Shown here: one piece after another, positions 40,821 to 50,817 of the stretch
Layout of the letters: each line of letters starts with the position of its first letter
Position numbering within the stretch: the first letter of the stretch is position 1
Assembly (NCBI GenBank): GCA_043228905.1
Contig: JBHGNT010000009.1
Location: forward strand, 11,284,001 to 11,348,000
Length of the DNA: 64,000 bases
Reading direction: 5' to 3'
DNA from: Azolla caroliniana
Taxonomy: Eukaryota > Polypodiophyta
The notes under the pieces: generated by a model
Database searches by the model: none
Seen by the model: only the letters and a program-made list of their open reading frames with translations
What the model was told of the DNA's origin: nothing
Program-made: the position numbers and the translations under genes

Positions 40821-41420
40821 CAATCGTGAACAACAAAGAGTGGAGGATACGAAAAAGGCGGAGGCCATCATCCTTCCGGATAGCGACTCTGCGGAGTAGC
40901 ACGAGAGTCCGCATGAGCAAGAGGAAGCTCCGGAGGTCACTATGGCACCCACGCCAACTAAAGTTCCCCACACCCGACAGCTACTACGAAAGAAGGACCT
41001 CAAGAGGAATCACTGTTGGATGCCTTCGCATCGCAACCGCCAGACTCTGCGGAGCAGCACCACAGTCCGCATGACCAAGAGGAAGCCCCAAAGGTCACTA
41101 CAACACCCGTGCCCAACGAAATTTCCCACACCTCGGCAGCTGCCACAGAAGAGGAACCTCGGGAGGAACCACAACCATACATCTTCACACCACAATCGAC
41201 AAAGTTACAAAGTGAGCCTGACTATACTTCCGTAGGCGCGGACGAAGAAATACGGGTAGAACCAACGACGGAGGCACTACGGGAGGATGTGACGGCCGAC
41301 CAACAGGAGGGAGAGGCGCATGCCGTAGAGGACACAGTACGGGGACCACAACTAGAGCCGGAGAAGTTTGTGCCCAACCACGCTACGTCACCAACCATCA
41401 CAACGAACAACGAGGACTGA
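40821..41420 (+). pseudogene. GYP2 extra 3' region: acidic repeated tail
   Basis: The frame 41016-41420 reads PPDSAEQHHSPHDQEEAPKV, TTTPVPNEISHTSAAATEEE and EQEGEAHAVED-like acidic text up to a stop. Its start repeats, in another frame, the preceding 158 bases: gactctgcggag at 40885 and 41043, each followed by a caagaggaagc run. It is therefore a 2-copy tandem repeat within the extra region. Confidence 0.55.
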
Positions 41421-41511
41421 CCAGAACCCAATATCCTCGATATTTTTTACGAAGAGTAATGAAGGACAAGGGGTCCGACGTGCAATGGCACTGTCCCACA
41501 TGCGTTATTGG
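41421..41511 (+). other. GYP2 3' untranslated stretch
   Basis: Non-coding sequence before the 3' LTR. A purine run GAAGGACAAGGGG at 41461-41473 might be the polypurine tract, but it is about 38 bases from the LTR start. Confidence 0.35.
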
Positions 41512-42003
41512 TGTTGTCCGCCTCTGTCGAAGTAGTGGGAAACGATGTAAAGAACAAAGGGAGACTAGGGGATAAGCGTAGCCTCGTAATAATGGAAGTG
41601 TTAGGAAGTATAAATGCATGTAACGCTCCACGCACTGAGAGTAACAGTCCAAGTCATGTATATATAAAGGGCATGGAAACACTGTAAGGGGGGGTGTAGT
41701 ATTTTTGTAACTTTGGAATATAGTTGTGTTTGTCTTTCTGAACTGGGTGTCTATGCTAACCTTATGTATGTGTGGAGGTGGTAATTAAGCGTGTCTGTGT
41801 AAAGAGCGACGTCACGATACGAAGGAGTTTAGTTGTAGCTGTTTCCTGTACAACACTTCTTCCCTCGCTTATACCCCTGCGGCATAAAGATTAGGCATAG
41901 CAACTGGTCTAGACCTTTTATGCTCTCCATTCCGTGTATTGCAATCTTCTGGAGCCGTACCTCGAAGGATTGAGGGTAGGCCGTGTTAACCTAGTCGGTA
42001 ACA
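41512..42003 (+). repeat. GYP2 3' LTR
   Basis: It begins TGTTGTCCGCCTCTGTCG and ends GTCGGTAACA. The TATA box TATATATAAAGG is at 41659-41670. It contains about 80 bases (near 41690-41780) that are absent from the 5' LTR. Confidence 0.87.
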
Positions 42004-42247
42004 ACAAGGAACTGAGGAGATGGTTCACGTGCAAAGAGAAGGGGAAGAAGAAGATGTCAGAATACGCCACCGACAGAGACGAGTCGGATCGGAAACGAAT
42101 CTGACTCCGGAAGGAACGAAGTCGGTAACAACAAGGAACCGAGGAGATGGTTCACGTGCAAAGAGAAGGGGAAGAAGAAGATGTCGGAATACGCCACCGA
42201 CAGAGACGAGTCGGATCGGAGAGAATCCGACTCCAGAAGGTACGGAG
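41994..42247. repeat. 127-bp tandem duplication across the GYP2/COP3 junction
   Basis: gtcggtaacaacaaggaac starts at 41994 and again at 42121. The first 10 bases are the last bases of the GYP2 LTR, and the rest is COP3 linker. The duplication therefore arose after GYP2 inserted. Confidence 0.9.
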
Positions 42248-42270
42248 ACGAACCTTCAAGAACGAAGTAT
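42004..42270 (+). pseudogene. COP3 integrase-RT linker, right part
   Basis: The reading (ELRRWFTCKEKGKKKMSEYA, TDRDESDR) matches the COP1 linker and continues COP3 from 16746. It is duplicated once in tandem. Homology ends near 42270, where RT should follow, so COP3 is truncated here. Confidence 0.8.
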
Positions 42271-42289
42271 TAAAACATTGTGATGATTT

Positions 42290-42960
42290 TTTGCACAACA
42301 TCGTATATAAGCCTACAAATTGATGCAAGTGGGGATGTTCTTTGTGCACAAACATAATGAGATTGAACCGTTATTAAAAATGATTGGTGAACTCATGTGT
42401 TTCGAAACATGTCCTAAAGCTCGATTAAGTGAGTTAACGTTGATGTGCCTATAGATGATAATTCAAGACAAGTACTAAAAAGGCAGCACGATGTATTTAT
42501 GTCCTTGGATATGTAAACTCATGTGTATAGTGTAGACTTAATAAACATGAATAGGGCGAAACATAGGATGATGTATGGGATGGTAAAAGGCAATTACAAG
42601 AAAATTTGAAACAAACTAGAAAGACAAATATTGTAATTAGAAAAACAAAAAGTAGGTGTTTGTGAAACAATCATGTGCTAAGGCAATAAGCCCTAGGGTG
42701 GTAGCCATGCCTTAGTGCCAGCCTTGGCAGCCCACTAAGGTGACCAAGAGGCGAGGGTGGTACAACCAACATAATATGAAATAGGTTTATGAGTGGAGCA
42801 TATGCATTAGTGTGAACATGCTCAACCCCATGCACAATGGTTAGTATCATTATCACAAATTCATATGACTTAAAAAATGTTATGCAAGCATCAAGAGGAA
42901 AGAAAAAGGAGAAATTGCAACGCAAACCTCTTTAAACCAAAAGTAAATCATCATAGAAAA
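42290..42960 (-). other. Old GYP3-like leader relic
   Basis: The plus strand matches the GYP3 leader near 36460-36560 and 37220-37400 in the same orientation. Shared words include 'acaaattgat-caagt', 'gttgtg/tttgtgc-caaa' and a 'gagca-atgcattag-...-tgctc' copy of the small inverted repeat near 42795-42825. It carries no coding part. Similarity is weak, and it is an old copy. Confidence 0.5.
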
Positions 42961-43089
42961 GGTGAGAGAACAAGAATGAATATTTCCATCTTCTAGAATT
43001 AAACTCTTACATTTTGAACCTATTTGTCAAGTCAAGGCCAAATGAACAGATAAACGTACTGATTTTGTCACCTAGGAACGAGAGCATAC

Positions 43090-43292
43090 TCTTAACACAT
43101 AATTTCCCCACTTTAAATCACGCATCAATATTTTCAAGCATAATGTAGGTGAGGGTAAGTCATGAATATTTATGAAACATAAGTGAATGGTATGTTTAGT
43201 AATATTAGAAAGGGGCTTATGTGATTGGATAGAGGAAATGATAGGTGCATGCAATATCGTGATCTTGAAAACCAATGAATGGAGAGTCTTTT
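43090..43292 (+). repeat. Old GYP3-like LTR relic, opposite orientation
   Basis: The reverse complement of the GYP3 LTR (31300-31470) can be followed here: 'aggtgagggtaagtca', 'aagtgaatggtatgtttagtaat', 'gattggatagag-aatgata-gtgcatgca' and 'accaatgaa'. Its orientation is opposite to the neighbouring leader relic, so the two are not a simple continuous element. Confidence 0.62.
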
Positions 43293-43339
43293 AGAAAAAC
43301 CATATCTTTTCTTTTTCTTCTTTTCCAAAAAAAAAACTC

Positions 43340-44040
43340 CTTCCATTAGTTATAAAATTTTGCAAATGAGACGATTATGTACAAATCCCTGAAGGGACAC
43401 GATAGTTCCATCATATGTGGATGCCCACTGACTCAAGAAAGGGAGAGGACGACCATTGTTGGATGAAGGCTATTCGTTGTCTTTCAACTCCCTCGGAGCT
43501 GCCCGTAAGGCCATCATATTGGCTCTTCAGAGTGGCTACAATTTCACTCCTTATCTCTTGCAATAACCTTGTTGGATGTGCGGTTTAGTTGGAGAAGACT
43601 CACCTACATCATTGTTTCCATAGAATCCAAAGGGTTATTGGGCTAACCAATTCCAACACCTCTTGAGGTTTGTCATTAAGAGGAATGGAGTGGACATTAC
43701 TGCTGGAGGAGAAAATGACCTCTTGTCATCCCCTCCTCCTTATGCTCGTATCGGCCAATTGCAGCCTGCCATGATAGCCAACATATATTTCCCCACTTGA
43801 TTAAACCTTGCACCTGGCATAATTGCAACAAGCGGCCAACCCTCCGCCATATTCGATGGGACATTGGGCAGTCCCATAGAGCATGTCGTATGGATTCTAC
43901 TGCATGTGGGCACTCTACACAATTAGGAAAGCTAAGGTTCCCACGTTACCATGCTCCCACCGGTAGGGACTTATGTATTAATAGCCATTGGAAAGTGGTA
44001 ATTCACCTCACGTTGTCGCGAAAATACGACGAGGACACAT
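43340..44040 (-). pseudogene. LINE-type non-LTR retrotransposon 3' end (zf-RVT domain)
   Basis: The minus strand near 43740-44010 reads TTFQWLLIHKSLPVGAW and CVECPHAVESIRHALWDCPM, then SHRIWRRVGRLL. That is the zinc-binding C-terminus (zf-RVT, CxxC...HxxxxC) that follows RT in plant LINEs. Stops interrupt the rest (43340-43740). RT itself and the poly(A) tail are not recognisable. Confidence 0.7.
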
Positions 44041-44219
44041 GAACTTGAGGCAGGACCCCGGGGCCTCCGACCAGAGGATATGACATTCATGTGTTTATAC
44101 TTTTAACAATTAAGAGAAATAAGAAATTTAATAATTTTCATTAACAAAGGAAAAGAAATTACAATATGTCCCAAGATTGGGATTTAGAAGTTTAGGTTTA
44201 CTAAGTTTAATAGAAAAGA
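44041..44219. other. AT-rich stretch, nothing recognised
   Basis: Between the LINE relic and the telomere-like repeat block. No frame or terminus is visible. Confidence 0.4.
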
Positions 44220-44400
44220 AAATTTAGGGGTTTTGAGAGATATGGCTTCCGTAGGGAAAATTAGGGTCTTACGCTTCTGTAAGGAAATTAGAGTTTATGA
44301 GAGATATGGCTTCCGTAAGGAAAATTAGGGTTTATGACTTCTGTAGGGAAATTTAGGGTTTATGGCTTCCATAAGGAAAATTAGGGTTTATGAGTGTTAT
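44220..44400. repeat. Minisatellite with TTAGGGTTTA (telomere-like) motifs
   Basis: About five imperfect copies of a ~38-bp unit, gaaaattagggtttatg(a)cttccgtaag, run in tandem. Each contains TTAGGGTTTA, the plant telomere/telo-box sequence. It may be an interstitial telomere-related repeat, though the unit is not the pure 7-mer. Confidence 0.75.
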
Positions 44401-44656
44401 GGCTCTGTGAGATAAGGGAACCAAGAAGGAAAAGAAAATAAAATGGAGAGAGAGGATGAGTGTAGGAAAAAAAAGGAATTTATATGCAGTTCTCCGTTGA
44501 TCATAGCCGTCAATGTTACTTTGCATGCCCACTTTTAGTTGCATGGCTTTTTCTTTTAGTTGCATGCGACCGTCCACATGGCCTTTAGTTTACTTTCCTT
44601 TCCTTTACTTTCCTTTCCTTTACTTTAATTAGCCACATGATCCTATCAACTGTCCA
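44401..44656. other. Low-complexity stretch, nothing recognised
   Basis: It includes tttccttt-type repeats near 44590-44630. No gene is seen. Confidence 0.4.
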
Positions 44657-44892
44657 TCCAATCCGTTCGGTCTGCGTTCGTCTAGTTCGGTTCCGGTTTG
44701 ATGACCAGCCAGTTTCGGTTTGATTGCCGGCCGGTTCTGGTTCACTGTTCGGCCAATTCCGGTTTGCTTATTGGCCGAGTCCGGTTTGGTTTCCGGCTTA
44801 CCGACCGGTTTCGAATTGATTTCCAGCCGATTCCGGTTCGCTTACCGGCCAGTTCCATTTTGATTGCCGGCCAGTTCCGGTTTGCTTGCCGG
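44657..44892. repeat. 22-bp minisatellite, left part
   Basis: Tandem, diverged copies of a 22-bp unit close to CGGCCAGTTCCGGTTTGCTTGC, about ten in number. The array is split by GYP4, and its right part is at 56828-56995. Confidence 0.87.
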
Positions 44893-45561
44893 TGTCGCGT
44901 TGTTATGCGCGAGCGTGGAGAACAAGGCGGGACCACGGGGGCCTTGGACCGAGAAATAACCGAATGAGAAGAGGGGAAGGAAACCACCGATGTACTTCAC
45001 ACGGGCTCAGACACACGGATTCGCATGAGTTGCAACTAACTCTGAACAATGGAGACAGAACGAATGTATATGTATATATAAATCAAGGAGTTACAACTGG
45101 CAAGCTGGCGAGTGATAGGCTCTAACGCCTGCACAAACACACACGCGCGCACACACGCACATAACGCGAGTTGGAGACTCTGCCGGAAGCACTCGGGCGT
45201 TCCGCGGAGCAGAGTCAGCCTCCCGAAAACCTACACAGAACGACTATGGAGACGACAGAGGAGAAGAGCTCGGTTCCAGTCCGGCAGCACTTCGTCCTCC
45301 ACAAAACACAATCTCTTTACAATACCTCTCCCTCTCATTTATAGCCCAAGGAGGGAGGCTGTTACCACCCGTTACATCATGTTTATTCCCTGTCCTAAAT
45401 GCCTCGATTTTTTCTCCCTAATGAATGTGTGCTACCTAGGATTTCACCTCAGCGACTTGTACCTATCTACTTACTATACAACAAAACTTGTGCCCACATG
45501 TAAGGACCGTTTTATACACGTTATACCCGGTTTCCGCCTAGGGACGGTTTTCTCCACGACA
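44893..45561 (-). repeat. GYP4 3' LTR
   Basis: It begins TGTCGCGTTGTTATGCGC and ends TTCTCCACGACA (TGTCG/CGACA ends). A minus-strand TATA box (CTATAAAT) is at 45337-45344. The flanking minus-strand run GGTGGGGGTGGA is the polypurine tract. It is similar to the right LTR with several indels, including a (TATG)-type insert near 45065-45080. Confidence 0.9.
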
Positions 45562-46293
45562 TCCACCCCCACCTAACCGCGCATCCACCGGTATGCGCCA
45601 AAATGAGACTCTTGCCGGAGAAGAGCGGCCCACGCTTATCCTTCGTTTTCCGGATCGACATCCGTTCCGAGCCGATCATTGTCGCTGTCCAGGTCGTCTG
45701 GGGCCGGTTCAGCCTCGTGCCGCTTTTTGAATGCTTTGATCCTTTTCCTTGCCACCGGTACCGCCATCCTTGTCCCATCGAGCTCCACGAGATGGTAGGT
45801 CGCATTGTCATTGGCACTTGTCACCACATAAGGCCCGAACCACCTTCTTGCAAACTTTCGCATTGCCCTGTGCTGCTTGTCGAGGCTGCTGTCATACACT
45901 AGAACCCAGTCGCCTTCCTTGATCTTCTTCGGTCTCAGTCGGTGAGTCCGGTTGAACCGTCCTTTGTTCTTTACCCTCGTCACCCGTAGCTTCTCCACGA
46001 CTCAGTCCACGTCCTCCGGTCTTCGCTCCAGCTGCCGAATCCGTGCCGCTAACAGCTCCTCCCAACTCATCTCGTCTTTCCAGTCCACCGTGGCCCATGA
46101 GGAGATTGTCTGCTCCGTTGGCATGATTTGCTTCTGCTTGTATAGTAGCTCTGCCGGCATGAACCTGGTTACCGAACTATGCGTAGTTCGGTCCGCCCAC
46201 AACACATCGGGTAAGAGCCGCGGCCAGTTCCCGACTTGGCCTCCACACGCCCGTACTAACGCTTTGATGATCGGCCCATGTCTGCGTTCCACC
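45562..46293 (-). pseudogene. GYP4 integrase C-terminal part
   Basis: The frame 45636-45998 reads GRFNRTHRLRPKKIKEGDWV, RKFARRWFGPYVVTSANDNA and TYHLVELDGTRMAVPVARKR (GPY/F-like C-terminal domain). Frame 46002-46293 adds VERRHGPIIKALVRACGG, LPDVLWADRTTHSSVTRFMP and ELLAARIRQLERR, the end of the catalytic core, beginning with the Glu of VERRHG next to the COP5 insertion. Confidence 0.87.
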
Positions 46294-46590
46294 TGTTGGG
46301 GACAAAGTCGTCTATGCGGAAGATCAAGAAGCATTCGATTCTGTTCTGTACCTGCGTATGACAGTCTCTTGTTCGTTGCACAGAGAGAGAGAAAGAGAGA
46401 GAGAGAGAGACACACACACAAAAAACTCTTTATTCCAAATAGACAAGAATAATACAACACCCAACCTTACAAAAAGGTTACAAGGTCACTATATATAGTG
46501 ACCGACTTAGGGCAACTACCCTTTATGCTAATTACACAAATGGCCTAAAGGGATAGTGTGAATACGTCCATTATACACTTGTATTAGACA
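46294..46590 (-). repeat. COP5 3' LTR
   Basis: It begins TGTTGGGGACAAAGTCG and ends GTATTAGACA. The minus-strand polypurine tract ATTACGGGGGAG (46591-46602) abuts it. It contains a (GA)n/(CA)n tract near 46383-46420 and a perfect 20-bp palindrome at 46484-46503. Confidence 0.95.
46484..46503. promoter_or_regulatory. Perfect 20-bp palindrome with TATA core in COP5 LTR
   Basis: GGTCACTATATATAGTGACC reads the same on both strands and holds TATATATA at its centre. The identical copy in the other LTR is at 51703-51722. It is probably the LTR TATA element; its symmetry would allow a hairpin or bidirectional use. Confidence 0.7.
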
Positions 46591-46782
46591 CTCCCCCGTA
46601 ATGGGCGTATGCATGGGTTATCTAAGATTACAGGTATAAACTTAGGTTCTCGGACATATCAGTTTGTTCGAGTCGGCAGGGTCCGAAGGCAGAAGGCCGA
46701 ACTGGTCGGGTCGGAAGTGTCGAAGCCGATCATTAAGGAACTGATGTCGGTTGTCGGGAACCATCCTGTGCTGTGTCCGGCT

Positions 46783-49700
46783 CTAACCGGACTGGTTTGT
46801 CGTTACGCCCATCTGATGCCGAAGAGACCGAAAGCGGTCTGCCGAAAGACACTTGGTCATTCCATCTGCGACATTGTCGGTTGTGGATATTTTCTCTAGA
46901 CCGATTTTCCCTGAAATGACGCAGTCCCGAACGAAGTGATATCGAACGTCGATATGTTTGGAGGCGTTGTGGTGAACCGGATTTTTTGACAAGGCAACAG
47001 CACCTTGACTGTCGCTATAGACAACTGGAACCGAGTCATGGTCGACTTGTCGAAACGTGTGCGCCAGCCGACCGAGCCACAAAGCTTCTTTTGCTGCGTC
47101 GGACGCAGCTACATATTCTGCTTCGGTCGTTGAGGTCGTTGTGCACTCCTGAAGTTTCGACTTCCACGAGATTGCTCCATTGCCGAATTTGAAGCAGTAT
47201 CCGGTTGTTGATTTCCGACTGTCTATATAGCCGGCGAAGTCCGAGTCGGTGTAACCGACTACGCCTGAGGTTCAGTTCGGACCGAAAAGAATGCCGTGGT
47301 CTTTTGTGCCAGCCAGGTATCTGAACACATGCTTGACTGCGTTCCAATGCGATCGGCCAGGGTTATGCATAAATCTGCTAACGACTCCTACGGCATGAGA
47401 AATATCAGGCCGTGTCGCGACCATCAGGTACATAAGGGAGCCGACTGCCGGTGCATACGGTACCGACTTCATATCTTCCCCCTCCGAACCGGATGTCGGG
47501 CAGTCTCGCTGAGAGATCCGAAGATTCATGGGGAGCGGGGTTGAAGCAGATTTGGCTGATTGCATGTTGAAGCGTTCCAAGACACGTCCGATATAGTCGG
47601 TCTGAGACAAAAAAAGATGTCGTTTATCGCGATGCCGACTAATCTTCATGCCAAGGATGTGTCGTGCCGGACCGAGGTCCTTCATGGCAAACTTCAACCG
47701 CAGTTGCCGAATGAGATCGGCAAGTTCGCCCGCGTGGCGTCCAGAAATGAGCATGTCGTCCACGTAGATGATGAGGAAGATGGGTGATCCATCTTGAGCT
47801 GTGTTGGTAAAAAGACAATGGTCCTCATCGCTTTTTGAGAAGCCGATCGATTGGATGAAGTCGTCGAACTTCTTGTACCATTGTCGCGGTGCCTGTTTGA
47901 GGCCGTATAGACTCTTCCTGAGTCGGCAGACTAGATGTTCTTGGCCAGTTGCCACGAAGCCTTTTGGCTGCTCCATATAAATTTCCTCCTCGAGATCACC
48001 ATGGAGGAAGGCTGTTTTGACATCTAGCTGAATCAGCTCCAAGTTGTCGGCTGCCACTACGCCGAGTAGAAAACGAAGGGTTGTCATTTTCACCACTGGT
48101 GAAAAAATCTCGTCGAAGTCGACGCCATATTCTTGTCGGAAGCCCTTCGCAACTAATCTGGCCTTGTACTTTGGGGTGGTCGAATCAGACATCTCTTTTA
48201 GTCGATAAACCCACTTGCAAGGAAGAGCACGTCGGTTCCTAGGTAATTCGACCAGATCCCAAGTCTTGTTTGCCCGGATGGAGTGCATTTCCGACTCCTA
48301 CGCCAGATGCCAGGTGGCTGAATCGACAGATGTCGATGCTTCTTCGTAAGACGTCGGTTCGCCGGCGTCGGTGAAGAAAATTCCAGGAGAATACCTCTCC
48401 GGAGGTTGCGACAGTCTCTCGGATCGTCGAGGTATGATTGGACTGGTCGCATCGTGTATCGAGGTCGGATGGTCCGAAAGCGAATCATTCGGCTGTGCCG
48501 AGTCGGAGCTGTCCGAGTTGGGAGTGTAAGGTTCAGCTACCCGTGAAGCTGACCGTGTGTTAAGAGCGGGCCCTTCTTGAAGGGTCGGCACATCGGAAAA
48601 TGTTACCCTTCGGACTTCGATCGTTTTTTCGACTGATGGATTCATAGCCGACTCGTTGAACACAACGTCCTAACTTCGAACGATTTGTCTGCGTTCGGGG
48701 TCCCAGAGTCGGTATCCCATTTCGCCGTCTGATCCATATCCAAGGAAAATGCATTTCCTGGACCGAGGTGCAAGTTTTCGGCGATCATCTTTCGGAATGA
48801 GTGCGTACGCCTCGCATCCGAAGATCCTCAGCTTGTCGTAATTCGGCTTACTGCCGATCCATAGTTCCTGAGGAATTTGAAGTCCTAGAGGTCTACTTGG
48901 CGACATATTGATTATGTGTACTGCCGTGAGTAGAGCCTCTGCCCAGAAGCCATCCGACAGTCCGGAGTGTTGGAGCATGGAAACTATCCATTCTTGGATT
49001 GTCCGATTCATTCGTTCTGCAATCCCGTTTTGCTCCGGACTGTGTGGTGCCGTAAATTCACGTCGGATGCCGCGTTGTCGGCAGAATTTGACGAATTCTT
49101 CGGATTTGAACTCTCCCCCGTTGTCGGTCCGAAAGCATTTCAGTTTTCGGTCGGTTTGATTTTCTACCACAGCAAGCCAATCTGAGAAGATCGAGAAGAC
49201 CCGATCTTTGGTGCGAATCGGATAAGCCCACACCTTTCGAGTCGAATCGTCAATAAAAGTGACGAAGTAAGAGGCACCGCCGAGAGACTGATGCGGCATT
49301 GGGCCACAGACGTCCGAGTGGACTAAGTCGAGAGGTCTCGTGTCTCTTGGTGCTGATGTCGGGTGTGATGCGGCTGCTTGTTTGCCATACTGGCAATGCT
49401 CGCAGAATTGATGGTCCGAGAAGGAGAGTTTGGGGATGTATCCGGCTCTAGATAGATGCGTAATGCCGGCCTTGCTGAGGTGTCCTAATCTTCTGTGCCA
49501 TAGTGATGACACAGGAATATCCACCAAAAACAGGTTACCCTCTCTGAGCGTAACATGTAACGGATACAGTGAGTGTATCTTGGGTCCTCTGGCAAGCAGG
49601 AGGTTCCCCCTGTGGAGTGTCCACCCTCCCGAAGAAAAACCGGCACGAATGCCGTCTTCATCTAGTTGTCCGACTGAGATCAATGGCCTTGAGAGCTCGG

Positions 49701-50817
49701 GTACATGTCGGACATTGTGAAGTACAAGTGTAGAGCCACCTGCAAGGTTGAGCTCTACTGTGCCGATTCCAATGATGTCACAGTGTTGCGAGTTGCCGAC
49801 TCGAACTGAGTCGGAGTGACGGATCGTATATTGCCGAAATTGGGATCGATGAGGAGTCACGTGAAATGACGCGCCCGAATCTAAGAGCCATGTGCTCGAT
49901 TCTTCAGTCGTGAGTAGAACTTCTGATCCGACTGGATTTTCGATTGATAGTATATTCGGGTCGTCTGGTAGCACATCAGCTGAGAAGCTGACGTAATTGA
50001 TCTCCTCATGCCGGCCACTCTTCTTGTCTGGTCTCTGAGACTTGTCGTTCTTGTTCTTGAGTGCGCGGCAATCGGCTTTGATGTGTCCGGGTTTCTTGCA
50101 ATAGTTGCAGATTCGGTTATCCCGTGACTGGCTCCGTCTTCGCTGATTGTTCGGCGGTCGTGAGGAATCTCTTCCTCGTATGTTCGATCGGTCTGTCGAA
50201 CCTTGTACTACGTAAGCGTCTTCTGTTGAGTCTTTGGCGAAAGACTTTCTCCGAGCTGCTTCGGTCAGGATTGCGCTCGTGACTTCGGAGTATTTGACAG
50301 CCGTGGTTGACGCGTTGCACACGGTTGTGACGAAAGTTTCCCATGATGATGGAAGGCTGCTCATGAGTATCATTGCTCTGAGTTCATCCTCGATTGCCGT
50401 CCCCTGAGATGAGATTTGGGAGCTTATGCTTTCGTACTCATTGAGATGTGCTTGAACCGAATCGGATTCTTTCATCCGCAAGTTGTAGAGGCGCCGGATC
50501 AGAAACATCTTCGTTGCGGCGACCTTCTTTTCGTAAGTGTCCGACAGTGTTTTCCACAGTTCGAATGCTGTCGTACACGATTGCACCGTAAAATATACCG
50601 ATTCCGATAGGTGCATCCGAATCGTGGCGCGGACGATTCTGTCCAGCTTCTGCCACTCAATTGGTTTGTATCCTTCTGGAGGTTCTTCATTTTCGATGGG
50701 ATCGATTTGCCCCTTGACTATGAGATAGTCCTGCATTTGCTCCTTCCAGAAGTTAAAGTTCGATCCATCGAACTTTCGTAGACTCATTTCTGACGAGCCG
50801 GATGTTGATGCCATCAA
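46783..50817 (-). pseudogene. COP5 gag-pol polyprotein gene (one frame, three stops)
   Basis: A single frame of 1345 codons starts at ATG 50817 or 50814. Domains by residue: UBN2-type gag (about 12-200, FDGSNFNFWKEQMQDYL); zinc knuckle near 240 (CNYCKKPGHIKADC); protease near 315 (WLLDSGASFHVT); GAG-pre-integrase near 430 (LWHRRLGHLSKAG); integrase about 490-660 (LVHSDVCGP, CFRTDNGGEF, EQNGIAERMNR); RT from about 850 (LIQLDVKTAFLHGDLEEE, IIYVDDMLI); RNase H from about 1185 (YTDSDFAGY, TTEAEYVAA). All catalytic motifs are intact. Stops lie at 48670-48672, 48298-48300 and 47272-47274. Confidence 0.95.

Larger units (their letters stand above)
16747..42003 (+). mobile_element. GYP2: Ty3/gypsy element inserted in COP3, split three times
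   Basis: LTRs at 16747-17141 and 41512-42003 bound the element. Its own segments are 16747-18080, 26840-29631, 30400-31002 and 38107-42003. The order is leader, gag with zinc knuckles, protease, RT, RNase H, integrase and then an extra 3' coding region. It is split by COP4, a solo LTR and GYP3. The flanks ggaag (16742-16746) and acaag (42004-42008) are a plausible but imperfect target duplication, and the COP3 reading resumes across it. It shares coding sequence with GYP6. Confidence 0.87.
8708..42270 (+). mobile_element. COP3: Ty1/copia element, split by GYP1 and GYP2, 3' truncated
   Basis: The COP3 segments are 8708-10476, 15525-16746 and 42004-42270; the rest of this span is nested insertions. 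Order: 5' LTR, PBS, gag, protease, pre-integrase (cut by GYP1 at 10476/15525), integrase, linker (cut by GYP2 at 16746/42004), then loss of RT, RNase H and the 3' LTR. The linker resumes after GYP2 with CKEKGKKKMSEYATDRDES, matching the COP1 linker KEKGKKKMPEYGTDKDES. This supports a single element that once ran across both insertions. Confidence 0.82.

Noticed and set aside
44657-44892. CRISPR-like array of short direct repeats
   Set aside because: Units are 22 bp, contiguous and diverged with no unique spacers. This is a minisatellite in plant DNA.
46783-50817. U-to-C RNA editing to remove the COP5 stops, as in fern or hornwort organelles
   Set aside because: Such editing is organellar. 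COP5 is a nuclear retrotransposon, so ordinary mutation is simpler.
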